Assembly (NCBI RefSeq): GCF_009729855.1
Contig: NZ_WODA01000020.1
Location: 1 to 50,639 of the forward strand
Direction: 5' to 3'
DNA from: Agromyces luteolus
Lineage (GTDB): Bacteria; Actinomycetota; Actinomycetes; Actinomycetales; Microbacteriaceae
DNA: 50,639 bases
This document shows, in pieces, positions 30,130-38,606 of this stretch (its first letter is position 1; each line of letters begins with the position of its first letter). The notes beneath the pieces are model-generated. The model ran no database searches. It saw only the letters and a program-made list of their open reading frames with translations, and was not told the origin of the DNA. Made by a program: the position numbers and the translations under genes.

Positions 30130-31440
30130 GTGAGAATCCTCGTCCTCGGTTCGGGCGCGCGCGAGCACGCCATCATCCTCGCCCTGCTCGACGAGGAGGC
30201 CGCCCACGAGCTCGTGGCGGCGCCCGGCAACGCGGGGATCGCGGCATCCCCCACCTCGTCGGCGCGCGGCAGCGTCGAGACCATCGCGCTCGACCCGACC
30301 GATCCCGTCATCGTCGCGGACTACGCGATGGACAACGACATCGAGCTCGTCGTCATCGGCCCCGAGGCTCCGCTCGTCGCCGGCGTCGCGGACGCGTTGC
30401 GCACTCGCGGGATCGCCGTGTTCGGTCCCGGCAGGGCCGCCGCCGCGCTCGAGGGGTCGAAGACGTTCGCCAAGCGCGTCATGGAGTCGGCCGGCGTGCC
30501 GACCGGCCGCGCCAGCCTCGTCGACTCGCTCCCGAAGGTGACCGAGGTGCTCGACGAGTTCGGCGCCCCGTACGTCGTGAAGGCCGACGGCCTCGCCGCC
30601 GGCAAGGGCGTGCTCGTCACCGACGATCGCTCGGCTGCCCTGGCGCACGCCGCGCACTACCTGCAGCAGGGCCCGGTGCTCATCGAGGAGTTCCTCGACG
30701 GCCAGGAGGTCTCGCTCTTCCTGCTCTCCGACGGCACGAACGTGCTGCCGCTCTCGCCCGCGCAGGACTACAAGCGGCTCCGCGACGGTGACGAGGGCCC
30801 GAACACCGGCGGCATGGGCGCCTACTCGCCGCTGCCGTGGCTCGACGAGCGCTTCGGCGGCGAGGAGGCCTTCGTCGACGAGGTCATCGATACCATCGCG
30901 CTCCCGACCGTGAAGCAGCTCGCCGAGGAGCAGACGCCGTTCATCGGCCTGCTCTACGCGGGGCTGATCCTGACGAGCCGCGGCATCCGCGTGATCGAGT
31001 TCAACGCGCGCTTCGGCGACCCCGAGACGCAGGTCGTGCTGCCTCGGCTCGCGACGCCGCTCTCCGGGTTGCTGTACGCGGCCGCCACCGGCGGGCTCGG
31101 CGAGCTGCCGCGCCCGGAGTTCCGCACCGACGCGGCCGTCACGGTCGTGCTCGCGAGCGAGGGCTACCCCGAGTCGCCAGAGACCGGGCGCCGGATCGAC
31201 GGACTGGACGCCGCGGCATCCGTGCCGGGGGTGCACCTCGCGCACGCGGCCACCGCGGTCGGCTCGACCGACGACGACGCGGAGCCGCACCTCATCGCGA
31301 CCGGCGGCCGCGTGCTCAACGTCGTCGCGCTGGGCGACGACTTCGCCGAGGCGCGCCGCCGGGCGTACGAGGCGATCGGGCAGCTCCGCCTCGACGGCGG
31401 GCAGTACCGCACCGACATCGCCGCGCGGGTCGCGGACTGA
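30130..31440 (+). CDS. purD: phosphoribosylamine-glycine ligase
   Basis: PurD (436 residues) joins phosphoribosylamine and glycine with ATP, step 2 of purine synthesis. It has the N-terminal domain motif RILVLGSGAREHAI, an ATP-grasp core with PYVVKADGLAAGKGV, GQEVSLFLLSDG, NTGGMGAYSPLP and the metal-binding VIEFNARFGDPETQ. Length and motif order are normal. GTG start with a leaderless -10 box; purC follows after 52 bp, probably in the same transcript. Confidence 0.97.
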   Translation: MRILVLGSGAREHAIILALLDEEAAHELVAAPGNAGIAASPTSSARGSVETIALDPTDPVIVADYAMDNDIELVVIGPEAPLVAGVADALRTRGIAVFGPGRAAAALEGSKTFAKRVMESAGVPTGRASLVDSLPKVTEVLDEFGAPYVVKADGLAAGKGVLVTDDRSAALAHAAHYLQQGPVLIEEFLDGQEVSLFLLSDGTNVLPLSPAQDYKRLRDGDEGPNTGGMGAYSPLPWLDERFGGEEAFVDEVIDTIALPTVKQLAEEQTPFIGLLYAGLILTSRGIRVIEFNARFGDPETQVVLPRLATPLSGLLYAAATGGLGELPRPEFRTDAAVTVVLASEGYPESPETGRRIDGLDAAASVPGVHLAHAATAVGSTDDDAEPHLIATGGRVLNVVALGDDFAEARRRAYEAIGQLRLDGGQYRTDIAARVAD

Positions 31441-31492
31441 GCAGGCGCGCACCCGGGCGGGCGGCGGCATCCGCGACGCGAAGGAGACGGAC

Positions 31493-32437
31493 ATGACCCA
31501 CGTGAACGACCTCACCGGCTGGACCCTCGTCTACTCGGGCAAGGTGCGCGACCTGTACGTGCCCACCGCCCTGATGACCGACGACGACACCTGGACCGGC
31601 GACCCCCTGAAGCTGTCGCCCGTCGTGCTCGTCGTCGCGAGCGACCGCGTGAGCGCGTTCGACGAGGTCCTCGAGCCCGAGATCCCGGGCAAGGGCGCGC
31701 TCCTCACCTCGCTCACGCGCTGGTGGTTCGACCGGCTGCCCGAGGTGCCGAACCACCTCGCGTATGCCGAGGACGATCGCTACCACGACCTGCCGGAGAT
31801 CCCGGCCGGCGTCACCGACCGCGCGATGCTCTGCCGGACGCTCGACATGTTCCCGATCGAGTGCGTCGTGCGCGGCTACCTCACCGGGAGCGGCTACACG
31901 GAGTACGTCGCGACGGGCGGGATCGGCGGGCTACGGCTCCCCGAGGGGCTACAGGACGGCGACCGGCTCCCCGAGCCCGTCTACACGCCCGCGTGGAAGG
32001 CCCCGCTGGGCCAGCACGACGAGAACATCTCGTACGAGCGCACGGTCGAGCTCGTCGGCGAGACCGTCGCCGAGCAGCTGCGCGCGATCTCGCTCTCGGT
32101 CTTCCAGCACGCCTCCGAGGTCGCCGAGGAGCGCGGCCTCATCCTCGCCGACACGAAGTTCGAGTTCGGCGCCGACCGGGAGCTCGGCATCGTGACGCTC
32201 GCCGACGAGGTGCTGACGAGCGACTCGAGTCGCTACTGGGACCTCGAGGCGTACCTGACCGGCGCGACGCCGGAGATCCGCATGGCGAGCTTCGACAAGC
32301 AGATCGTGCGCGACTGGCTCGCGGCGAACTGGGACCGGTCCGCGCAGGCAGTGCCGCCGACCCTGCCGTCGGAGATCGTCGAGCAGACGGCCGAGCGCTA
32401 TCGGGCACTCGTGGAGCGGCTGACGCTCGGGCTCTAG
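31493..32437 (+). CDS. purC: phosphoribosylaminoimidazole-succinocarboxamide synthase
   Basis: PurC (314 residues) couples CAIR with aspartate using ATP. Motifs seen are YSGKVRDLY at the start, VASDRVSAFDEVL, CVVRGYLTGSGYTEY, the PVYTPAWKAPLGQHDENIS loop and ILADTKFEFG with Asp for metal. The plant/actinobacterial length is normal. GAAGGAG lies eight bases before the ATG. It follows purD on the same strand and ends 58 bp before the VOC gene, with only a weak hairpin between. Confidence 0.97.
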   Translation: MTHVNDLTGWTLVYSGKVRDLYVPTALMTDDDTWTGDPLKLSPVVLVVASDRVSAFDEVLEPEIPGKGALLTSLTRWWFDRLPEVPNHLAYAEDDRYHDLPEIPAGVTDRAMLCRTLDMFPIECVVRGYLTGSGYTEYVATGGIGGLRLPEGLQDGDRLPEPVYTPAWKAPLGQHDENISYERTVELVGETVAEQLRAISLSVFQHASEVAEERGLILADTKFEFGADRELGIVTLADEVLTSDSSRYWDLEAYLTGATPEIRMASFDKQIVRDWLAANWDRSAQAVPPTLPSEIVEQTAERYRALVERLTLGL

Positions 32438-32495
32438 GCCGGATCGGTGGACGGTCCGGCGCGGCGGGAATAGCCGCCGGGAGGACGTGGTTGAA

Positions 32496-33410
32496 ATGGT
32501 TGTGCCTACAACTGATTCGGGCGCCGCATCCGGCGCCGCTCCCGACCGCCTCGCCGCCGACACCGCGATGGGCCCGGTGACCCTCCGCGTCGCCGACCTC
32601 GACGCCATGATCCGGTACTACCGCGACGGCGTCACCCTCGAGCTCCTGAGCCACGACGGCCCCGTCGCCGTCCTCGGCCGCAGCGGCGTGCCCGCCGTCA
32701 TCCTCCAGCACGCGCCCGAACTGAAGCACGCGTCGCCCCGCAGTGCGGGGCTGTTCCACACCGCCATCCTGTTCGACACCCGCGAGGCGCTCGCGACCGC
32801 GCTCCTCTCGGTCGCGTCGAAGCACCCGGGAACCTTCACGGGCAGCGCCGACCACCTCGTGAGCGAGGCGTTCTACTTCGACGACCTCGAGGGCAACGGC
32901 GTCGAGCTCTACTTCGACCGCGACCGGTCGACGTGGAGCTGGACGCACGGCACGGTCGAGATGGCCACGATCTTCCTCGACCCCAACGGCTACCTCCGCG
33001 AGCACCTGACCGAGCGTGGGGCGAATGCCGCGGCCGCGGGCACCGGGCTCGGCAGCGCCGGCGTCGGGCACGTCCACCTGTCGGTGGGCGACGTCGCGAG
33101 CGCGCGCGAGTTCTACGTCGACCGCCTGGGCTTCGACCAGACCGCGACCTACGGCGACCAGGCGCTCTTCGTCAGCGCCGGCGGCTACCACCACCACATG
33201 GCGATGAACACGTGGAAGAGCCTCGGCGCCGGGCGCCGGCAGCTCGCGCTCGGCCTCGGCAAGGTCGAGATCCTGGTGCCGACGGCCGACGACCTCGGCG
33301 AACTGGGCGAGCGGATGGCGCACTTCCGCCTTCCGGCGCGTGACGACGGACGCACGGTGACGTTCGACGACCCGTGGGCGAACGTCGTCGAGGTGCGCTC
33401 GGCGGAGTAG
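32496..33410 (+). CDS. VOC-family dioxygenase-like protein (CatE-type)
   Basis: The 304-residue protein contains two tandem VOC (glyoxalase/extradiol dioxygenase) modules. Metal-ligand positions can be seen in the first as GLFHTAILF and ELYFDRD and in the second as GHVHLSVGD with ANVVEVRSAE at the end. This resembles Bacillus CatE-like catechol 2,3-dioxygenase proteins, though the substrate is unknown. Start choice: the ATG at 32496 has GGGAGG 11 bases upstream; a GTG at 32487 in frame is too close to it. It converges on TetR with a 12-bp gap. Confidence 0.88.
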   Translation: MVVPTTDSGAASGAAPDRLAADTAMGPVTLRVADLDAMIRYYRDGVTLELLSHDGPVAVLGRSGVPAVILQHAPELKHASPRSAGLFHTAILFDTREALATALLSVASKHPGTFTGSADHLVSEAFYFDDLEGNGVELYFDRDRSTWSWTHGTVEMATIFLDPNGYLREHLTERGANAAAAGTGLGSAGVGHVHLSVGDVASAREFYVDRLGFDQTATYGDQALFVSAGGYHHHMAMNTWKSLGAGRRQLALGLGKVEILVPTADDLGELGERMAHFRLPARDDGRTVTFDDPWANVVEVRSAE

Positions 33411-33422
33411 CGCCCGACTACC

Positions 33423-34064
33423 TCAGTCCTCGGGGCGCTTCCGGTGCGACATGTCGTGGAACTCGCCGAAGTCGAGCGCGGCGCCCGGCAGCTCGCGCGC
33501 GTCGGGCCGCGCGCGCAGCCCGTCGAGGACGACGGCCAGCTGGCGCCGCCAGAACGGCAGGTAGGTTCCGCCGTACTGGCCGAGCGAACCGAGCATGTCG
33601 ACGAGCACGCTGATGTCGACCGACGTGACGTCGGGACGCAGCGCCCCCTCGGCCTGGGCGCGCGCCACGATGCCGTCGGCGACCGCCTGCAGCTCCGTGC
33701 CGGGGCGGTGGTCGGGATCGAGCTCGGCCACGCGGCGCATGACGGCCGGCAGGTAGGGGCGCTCGATGAGCCAGGCCGACAGGGTCTCGAGCCAGATCTC
33801 GATCGCGTGCCATCCGCTCTCGGCCTCGACGATCTTCGCCGTGAAGGCGCGGAGGTCGTCGACCCCCGTGTCGTAGAGCTCGCGGATCAGGGCGTCGCGG
33901 GTCGGGAAGTGACGGTACACCGTGCCGGCGCCGACCTCGGCGCGGCTGGCGAGCTCGTCGAGGGGGGCTTCGATGCCGCGCTCGGCGAACAGTCGCCTCG
34001 CCTCGACGAGCAGGCGCTCATGGTTGCGTCGGGCATCCCGACGCGACGACACGGTCGTGGTCAC
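33423..34064 (-). CDS. TetR/AcrR-family transcriptional regulator
   Basis: The 213-residue protein has an N-terminal TetR helix-turn-helix (about residues 13-58: ERLLVEARRLFAERGIEAPL, DELASRAEVGAGTVYRHFPT). The C-terminal helical domain (70-200) fits the family with AYLIERP-type helix (LSAWLIERPYLPAVMRR). The ligand is unknown. GTG start lies six bases after TACGCT, so it may be leaderless. The convergent VOC gene is a possible functional partner, but convergent genes share no operator. Confidence 0.93.
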   Translation of the reverse strand: MTTTVSSRRDARRNHERLLVEARRLFAERGIEAPLDELASRAEVGAGTVYRHFPTRDALIRELYDTGVDDLRAFTAKIVEAESGWHAIEIWLETLSAWLIERPYLPAVMRRVAELDPDHRPGTELQAVADGIVARAQAEGALRPDVTSVDISVLVDMLGSLGQYGGTYLPFWRRQLAVVLDGLRARPDARELPGAALDFGEFHDMSHRKRPED

Positions 34065-34070
34065 GACTCC

Positions 34071-34076
34071 AGCGTA
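34071..34076 (-). promoter_or_regulatory. leaderless -10 box TACGCT for the TetR gene
   Basis: Minus-strand TACGCT-N6-GTG sets +1 at the start codon at 34064. Confidence 0.55.
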
Positions 34077-34139
34077 CGCCCGCGAAACCGGTCGGCGTCG
34101 GGACCGAAGTCATCATGACGCGGTCGCTGTCCGGATCGG

Positions 34140-34257
34140 ATAGTATTCGGAGCGTCGACTCCGCTTCCCTAGAGCGGGAGACGCGCGCCCACTCGGGGGA
34201 GGGGCGTTCGGTGCGGCGGGTCGGGGTGGGTTCCGCTCTGGGGGAGCCCGCCGCACC
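34140..34257 (+). other. possible structured small RNA or terminator region
   Basis: In the 241-bp gap before the TetR gene the word ATAGTAT (34140-34146) gives -10-like hexamers on both strands. Downstream on the plus strand are CGGAG-N6-CTCCG, a CCC/GGG mini-hairpin, a G-rich run and an 11-bp perfect stem (34210-34220 with 34247-34257) around a 26-nt loop. No ORF uses it. It could be an sRNA, or simply the terminator of the DUF1905 gene. Confidence 0.3.
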
Positions 34258-34305
34258 CACTTCACCGGGCGACGGCCGGCCGGCTGCCCGGAACCCGTCC
34301 GGTTG

Positions 34306-34602
34306 CTACTCGAGCGTCTCGAGGTGCACGTCGACCGGTTCGCCCGGCTCGATGCCCTCGGCGTCGCGCACGGCGCGCTTGAGCGGGAGCGCGTAGCGCT
34401 CCTTGCCGGGGAAGATCGAGGTGCGCCACGTCGTGCCGCCGATCGTCGCCGCCACCCGCACCGACCCGAAGCCGCGCGGCATGCGCGGACGGTCCCTGAT
34501 CTCGTCGGAGAGCTCCTCGGGCACGTCGACGAAGAACCACGAGTCGGCGGCGCGTTCCTCCCACCGGTAGACCACCGCCGTGAACCGGTACTCCTCGCGC
34601 AT
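34306..34602 (-). CDS. DUF1905 domain-containing protein
   Basis: The 98-residue protein is a full-length DUF1905 domain, a small beta-barrel: YRFTAVVYRWEERAADSWFF, VDVPEELSDEIRD, GFGSVRVAATIGGTTWRTS and FPGKERYALPLKRAVRDAEG. Function is unknown; these proteins often occur with YdeI/OmpD-like (DUF5655, DUF1801) proteins, and a DUF1801 gene lies at 47 kb. The ATG follows TAGGGT-N7. Confidence 0.92.
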   Translation of the reverse strand: MREEYRFTAVVYRWEERAADSWFFVDVPEELSDEIRDRPRMPRGFGSVRVAATIGGTTWRTSIFPGKERYALPLKRAVRDAEGIEPGEPVDVHLETLE

Positions 34603-34609
34603 GCGACCG

Positions 34610-34615
34610 ACCCTA
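34610..34615 (-). promoter_or_regulatory. leaderless -10 box TAGGGT
   Basis: TAGGGT-N7-ATG on the minus strand for the DUF1905 gene at 34602. Confidence 0.5.
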
Positions 34616-34714
34616 CGACAGGCCTCCGACGGCGATCACGGCACCGAGCCACCCGTCCGGGCGCCCGGACGGATGCCAGCTCGACGCCCCTGACGAACGA
34701 CCGGGCCCGGTGGC

Positions 34715-34720
34715 TAGGCT
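34715..34720 (+). promoter_or_regulatory. leaderless -10 box TAGGCT for the kynurenine operon
   Basis: TAGGCT-N6-GTG puts +1 at the dioxygenase start codon at 34727. CTGACG at 34690-34695, 19 bp upstream, is a possible -35. Confidence 0.6.
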
Positions 34721-34726
34721 GGCCGC

Positions 34727-35623
34727 GTGGCAGCACCGAACGACGACCGAGCGGTCGAGGCGGACGAACCAGGCGTCGAGGCGAACACCAGGCGCATCGA
34801 GGCATCCGTCGTCACCGACTTCAGCGACCGCATGAGCTACGGGGGCTACCTCGACCTCGACACGCTGCTCGCCGCGCAGCGGCCGATCTCGCGGCCCGAG
34901 CACCACGACGAGCTGCTGTTCATCATCCAGCACCAGACCACGGAGCTGTGGCTGAAGCTCGTGCTGCACGAGCTCGAGTCCGCGTGCGAGTTCATGCGCG
35001 CCGACGACCTCGCCCCCGCACTGAAGTGCATCGCGCGCGTGAAGCACATCCAGAAGACGCTCACCGAGCAGTGGTCGGTGCTCGCGACGCTCACGCCGAG
35101 CGAGTACGCGCAGTTCCGCGGCGTGCTCGGCAACGCGTCGGGGTTCCAGTCGTACCAGTACCGCGCGGTCGAGTTCACGCTGGGCAACAAGAACGCCAGG
35201 ATGCTGCAGGTCTTCGAGGCGGACCCCGCGGCGAGCGCGGTCGTGCGCCGCGCCCTCGAGGCGCCGAGCCTCTACGACGAGTTCCTGCGGCTGCTCGCCC
35301 GCGCGGGCTACGACATCCCCGCCGAGGTGCTCGAGCGGGACGTCACGAAGGCCTGGACGTTCCACGCCGACCTCGTGCCGGTGTTCGCGGCGATCTACGC
35401 CGACCCCGAGCACAACTGGGCCGCCTACGAGACCTGCGAGGAGCTCGTCGACCTCGAGGACAACTTCCAGCTCTGGCGGTTCCGGCACCTGAAGACCGTC
35501 GAGCGCATCATCGGGTCGAAGACCGGCACCGGCGGGTCGAGCGGTGCGCCGTTCCTCAGGCGTGCGCTGGAGCTCACCTTCTTCCCCGAGCTGTACGCGG
35601 TCCGCACCGAGATCCCCGGGTGA
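34727..35623 (+). CDS. kynA: tryptophan 2,3-dioxygenase
   Basis: The 298-residue haem enzyme opens the indole ring of tryptophan with O2 to give N-formylkynurenine. Family motifs are MSYGGYLDLDTLL, HHDELLFIIQHQTTELWLKL (with the active-site His), GNASGFQSYQYRAVEF, the proximal haem His in LWRFRHLKTVERIIG and the closing GSKTGTGGSSG loop that caps the substrate. An acidic N-terminal extension of about 30 residues is present. It is first of a three-gene operon; its stop overlaps the next start (GTGA). The GTG start looks leaderless. Confidence 0.96.
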   Translation: MAAPNDDRAVEADEPGVEANTRRIEASVVTDFSDRMSYGGYLDLDTLLAAQRPISRPEHHDELLFIIQHQTTELWLKLVLHELESACEFMRADDLAPALKCIARVKHIQKTLTEQWSVLATLTPSEYAQFRGVLGNASGFQSYQYRAVEFTLGNKNARMLQVFEADPAASAVVRRALEAPSLYDEFLRLLARAGYDIPAEVLERDVTKAWTFHADLVPVFAAIYADPEHNWAAYETCEELVDLEDNFQLWRFRHLKTVERIIGSKTGTGGSSGAPFLRRALELTFFPELYAVRTEIPG

Positions 35624-36687
35624 CCGAGATGACGGATGCCGCGCACTCCCCCGATCCGCTCGGCCCGCTCGAGCCGCTCGGCCCGCTCGCGCGGCGCGTG
35701 CGCCGCTCCCTGAACGGCGACCACCCCGGCGAGACCGGGGTCATGCTGCCGCCCCTCATCGACCACCACGTGCACCTGCAGCTGGCCGACGCCGCGCCGG
35801 CGGTCGCCCACGGCATCGCCGCGGTCGTCGACCTCGGCGCCGACCCCGGGGCGATCGCCACGATCGCCCGGGCCGACGGGCTGCCGCACGTGCGCTACGC
35901 GGGCGCGTTCCTCACCGCACGCGGCGGGTACCCGGCGGGTCGTCCGTGGGCGCCGGCCGGGAGCGTGCGCGAGCTCGACGCCGTCTCCGGAGAGGCGGAC
36001 GACGTGCGCGAACGCCGGCACCACGCCCTGAGCGGGCCCGTCGAGGCCGCGGTCGACGAGCAGCGGCGGTTCGGGGCCTCCGTCGTCAAGGTGGCCCTGA
36101 ACTCGGCCGCGGGCCCGGTCTTCGACCGGGCGACGCTCGATGCGATCGTCGGCGCCGCCCGCGCGACCGGGCTGCCCGTCGCGGTGCACGCCGAGGGCGC
36201 CGGGATGGCGGAGCTCGCGATCGACGCGGGCGCCGACGTGCTCGTGCACGCGCCCTTCACCGAACGGCTCGACGACGACGTGGTCGCACGCGCCGCGGCC
36301 GCGGGCCAGGCGTGGATCTCGACGCTCGCGATCCACGTGCGCGACGACGCATCCGTTGCCGAGACCGCGATCGACAACCTGCGCCGCTTCCACGCCGCCG
36401 GCGGGCGCGTGCTCTACGGCACCGACGCCGGCAACGGCGAGCTCGACCCGGGCGTGAACCACGTCGAGGTCGCCGCCCTCGTGCGCGCGGGGCTCGCGGC
36501 ATCCGCCGTCGTCGCCGCCCTCGCCGACCCGTGGCCCGAGCGGACGACCGGCTGGGCCGACGCGGGCGTCGCGACCTTCGTCCCCGACCCCGCACCGGCC
36601 GACGACGACCTCGTCGACCCCGACGCCGTCGCACGATGGCTCGCCACCGCGCGCCTCGTGCCGACCGAGGAACTGGAGCCCCGCTGA
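35620..36687 (+). CDS. amidohydrolase-superfamily protein, possible kynurenine formamidase substitute
   Basis: The 355-residue protein keeps the metal-centre residues of a binuclear amidohydrolase: His50 and His52 in LIDHHVHLQL, Lys157 in SVVKVALN (candidate carbamylated bridge), His190 in VAVHAEG, His210 in VLVHAPF and Asp269 in LYGTDAGNG. It lies between tryptophan 2,3-dioxygenase and kynureninase, overlapping the former (GTGA) and two bases from the latter. The pathway needs hydrolysis of N-formylkynurenine at that point and no KynB- or arylformamidase-type gene is seen. So it is a good candidate for the deformylase; this is inference. An in-frame ATG at 35629 is the alternative start. Confidence 0.85.
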   Translation: MTEMTDAAHSPDPLGPLEPLGPLARRVRRSLNGDHPGETGVMLPPLIDHHVHLQLADAAPAVAHGIAAVVDLGADPGAIATIARADGLPHVRYAGAFLTARGGYPAGRPWAPAGSVRELDAVSGEADDVRERRHHALSGPVEAAVDEQRRFGASVVKVALNSAAGPVFDRATLDAIVGAARATGLPVAVHAEGAGMAELAIDAGADVLVHAPFTERLDDDVVARAAAAGQAWISTLAIHVRDDASVAETAIDNLRRFHAAGGRVLYGTDAGNGELDPGVNHVEVAALVRAGLAASAVVAALADPWPERTTGWADAGVATFVPDPAPADDDLVDPDAVARWLATARLVPTEELEPR

Positions 36688-36689
36688 CC

Positions 36690-37943
36690 ATGGACTCGCT
36701 GCTCGCCTACGCTCGACGCCAGGACCGCGCCGACGGCCTCGCGCACCTGCGCAAGCGCTTCGTCGGCGCCGACACCGACCTCGTCTACTTCGACGGCAAC
36801 TCGCTCGGCCGCCCGCCGGTCTCGGCGATCGAGCGCGTCGAGCGGTTCATGCGCGAGGAATGGGGCGGGCGCCTCATCCGCGGCTGGGACGAGTCGTGGC
36901 TCCAGCTGCCGTACGAGATCGGCGACCGCATCGGCCGCGCCGTGATCGAGGCCAAAGCCGGGCAGACCGTGATCGGCGACTCGACGACGGTGCTCCTCTA
37001 CAAGCTCGCGCGCGCCGCCGTCGACGCGCAGATCGCGCGCGACCCGCAGCGCCGCGAGATCGTCGTCGACCGTGACAACTTCCCCACCGACCGGTACGTG
37101 CTCGAGGGCATCGCCGCCGAGACCGGATGCCGCCTGCGCTGGATCGACGTGGACCTCGAGCGCGGCGTCACGCCCGAGCAGCTCGCCGAGGTCGCCGGCC
37201 CGCACACCGCGCTCGTCGTGATCAACCACGTCTCGTACCGCTCGGCGTACCTCGCCGACGCCCCCGAGCTCACGCGCATCACGCACGACGCCGGCGCGCT
37301 GATCCTCTGGGACCTCTGCCATTCGGCGGGATCGGTGCCCGTGCACGCCGACCGGTGGGAGTTCGACCTCGCCGTCGGGTGCACGTACAAGTACCTCAAC
37401 GGCGGCCCGGGCTCGCCCGCGTTCGCGTACGTGCGCGACGACCTGCAGCAGGTGCTCCGGCAGCCGATCCAGGGATGGTTCGGCACGGCCGACCTGTTCG
37501 CCATGGGCCCCGAGTACGTGCCCGCGTCGGGCATCCGCCGGTTCGTCAGCGGCACGTCGCCGATCAGCGCGATGATCGCGATGCAGGAGACCCTCGCGAT
37601 GATCGAGGATGTCGGCATGGCGGCGATCCGCGCCAAGTCGGTCGCGCTGACCGCGTACGCGATCGAACTCGCCGACGAGTGGCTCGCACCGCTCGGCGTG
37701 ACCGTCGGGTCGCCGCGCGACGCCGAGGAGCGCGGCGGGCACGTGATCCTCCAGCACGACGCCATGCGCGAGGTCACCGCCCGACTGTGGCAGCGCGACG
37801 TGATCCCCGACTACCGCGACGTCGGCGGCCTGCGGGTCGGCCTCGCGCCGCTGTCGACGAGCTTCGAGGAGGTCCACCGCGGCCTCGAGGCCACGCGCGA
37901 GGTGCTGCGAGAGGTGCTCGCGGAGCGCGCGGGACTCGGATAG
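36690..37943 (+). CDS. kynU: kynureninase
   Basis: The 417-residue PLP enzyme cleaves kynurenine to anthranilate and alanine. Motifs are FDGNSLGRPP near the start, RDNFPTDRYVLEG, INHVSYRSAYLAD, Asp208 in LILWDLCHSAG for the PLP ring and Lys234 in CTYKYLNGGPGSP for the Schiff base, with GWFG and FVSGTSPISA later. Length is normal. It starts two bases after the amidohydrolase stop and ends the operon before a short hairpin. Confidence 0.97.
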   Translation: MDSLLAYARRQDRADGLAHLRKRFVGADTDLVYFDGNSLGRPPVSAIERVERFMREEWGGRLIRGWDESWLQLPYEIGDRIGRAVIEAKAGQTVIGDSTTVLLYKLARAAVDAQIARDPQRREIVVDRDNFPTDRYVLEGIAAETGCRLRWIDVDLERGVTPEQLAEVAGPHTALVVINHVSYRSAYLADAPELTRITHDAGALILWDLCHSAGSVPVHADRWEFDLAVGCTYKYLNGGPGSPAFAYVRDDLQQVLRQPIQGWFGTADLFAMGPEYVPASGIRRFVSGTSPISAMIAMQETLAMIEDVGMAAIRAKSVALTAYAIELADEWLAPLGVTVGSPRDAEERGGHVILQHDAMREVTARLWQRDVIPDYRDVGGLRVGLAPLSTSFEEVHRGLEATREVLREVLAERAGLG

Positions 37944-37944
37944 C

Positions 37945-37962
37945 CGGGCCGATTCCGGCCCG
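37945..37962 (+). terminator. short hairpin after kynU
   Basis: CGGGCC-GATTCC-GGCCCG directly follows the kynU stop. Six-bp GC stem, no T-run. Confidence 0.5.
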
Positions 37963-38035
37963 CTCGCGCGAGTAGCACGCGACGGATTCCCCGGCAATCC
38001 CTCGCCGCGTTCACCTGACCGGAACACGTCGCGCG

Positions 38036-38041
38036 TAGCAT
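38036..38041 (+). promoter_or_regulatory. -10 box TAGCAT
   Basis: TAGCAT gives a leader of about 30 nt with GGAAGGGA before the ATG at 38077. A GTTCACC (38009-38015) lies near the expected -35 region; single PHO-type half-site only. Confidence 0.45.
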
Positions 38042-38076
38042 GGCCGCACACGTGACACCGATGGAAGGGATGTTCC

Positions 38077-38475
38077 ATGACGGATGCGACGGACAAGAAG
38101 ATCGACGACCTCGACGAGCAGGTCGAGGAGGCCGTCGAGAACGCGATGGCCGCGGCGGATGCGGCGGCCGACGAGGCGGGAGATCGTCTCGACGACCTCG
38201 CCGACGCGGCGAGTGACGCGATCGGCAAGGCGACGGCGGCGGCGTCCGACGCCGCAGCACAGGCGAAGGCCGCGGCATCCGATGCCGCAGCACAGGCGAA
38301 GGCGCTCGCGGCCGACGCCATGGACGACGCCGGCGAGTTCATCGACGACACGACGGACTGGATTCAGGAGAAGTACCGCGAGAACCCCGCGCTCGTGCTG
38401 GGTGTCGCGGCGGCCGTCGGCGCGGTGCTGCTCGTCGGCGTCGGCGCGATCATCCGCGCGATCACGCGCGACTGA
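38077..38475 (+). CDS. 11-mer-repeat amphipathic helix protein with C-terminal membrane anchor
   Basis: The 132-residue protein is Ala- and Asp-rich throughout. It begins [20 protein letters not shown], a coiled coil, followed by [11 protein letters not shown] repeated in tandem, an acidic segment ([20 protein letters not shown]), one transmembrane helix ([20 protein letters not shown]) and a basic end. The layout resembles YqjD/ElaB-type (DUF883) ribosome- or membrane-associated proteins and LEA/apolipoprotein-like repeats. A stress or envelope role is guesswork. GGAAGGG precedes the ATG. Confidence 0.78.
   Translation: MTDATDKKIDDLDEQVEEAVENAMAAADAAADEAGDRLDDLADAASDAIGKATAAASDAAAQAKAAASDAAAQAKALAADAMDDAGEFIDDTTDWIQEKYRENPALVLGVAAAVGAVLLVGVGAIIRAITRD
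38239..38303 (+). repeat. 33-bp tandem duplication encoding [11 protein letters not shown]
   Basis: Copies at 38239-38270 and 38272-38303 differ at two bases (GCG/GCA and GAC/GAT). The second copy holds the GCGGCATCC word, the first does not, so one arose from the other by substitution or duplication. Confidence 0.8.
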
Positions 38476-38483
38476 TCCGGGAT

Positions 38484-38515
38484 CCCCGACCGCGCGGGGC
38501 GTCGCGCGGTCGGGG
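38484..38515 (+). terminator. terminator hairpin before purS
   Basis: A perfect 12-bp stem (CCCCGACCGCGC with 38504-38515) and 8-nt loop ends the upstream gene; the purS -10 lies 47 bp further on. Confidence 0.75.
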
Positions 38516-38561
38516 CGCTGGATCGGAACGGGCGGGCGACGAACCGCGCCCCGGCGGCGGA

Positions 38562-38567
38562 TAGAAT
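38562..38567 (+). promoter_or_regulatory. -10 box TAGAAT for purSQ
   Basis: TAGAAT lies 39 bp before the purS GTG; the leader of about 33 nt contains ACGGAGA as ribosome binding site. Unlike purD and purM, this purine promoter has a leader. Confidence 0.6.
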
Positions 38568-38606
38568 CGACGCATCCACCCCCTCGACACCGAACGGAGA
38601 ACCGCG

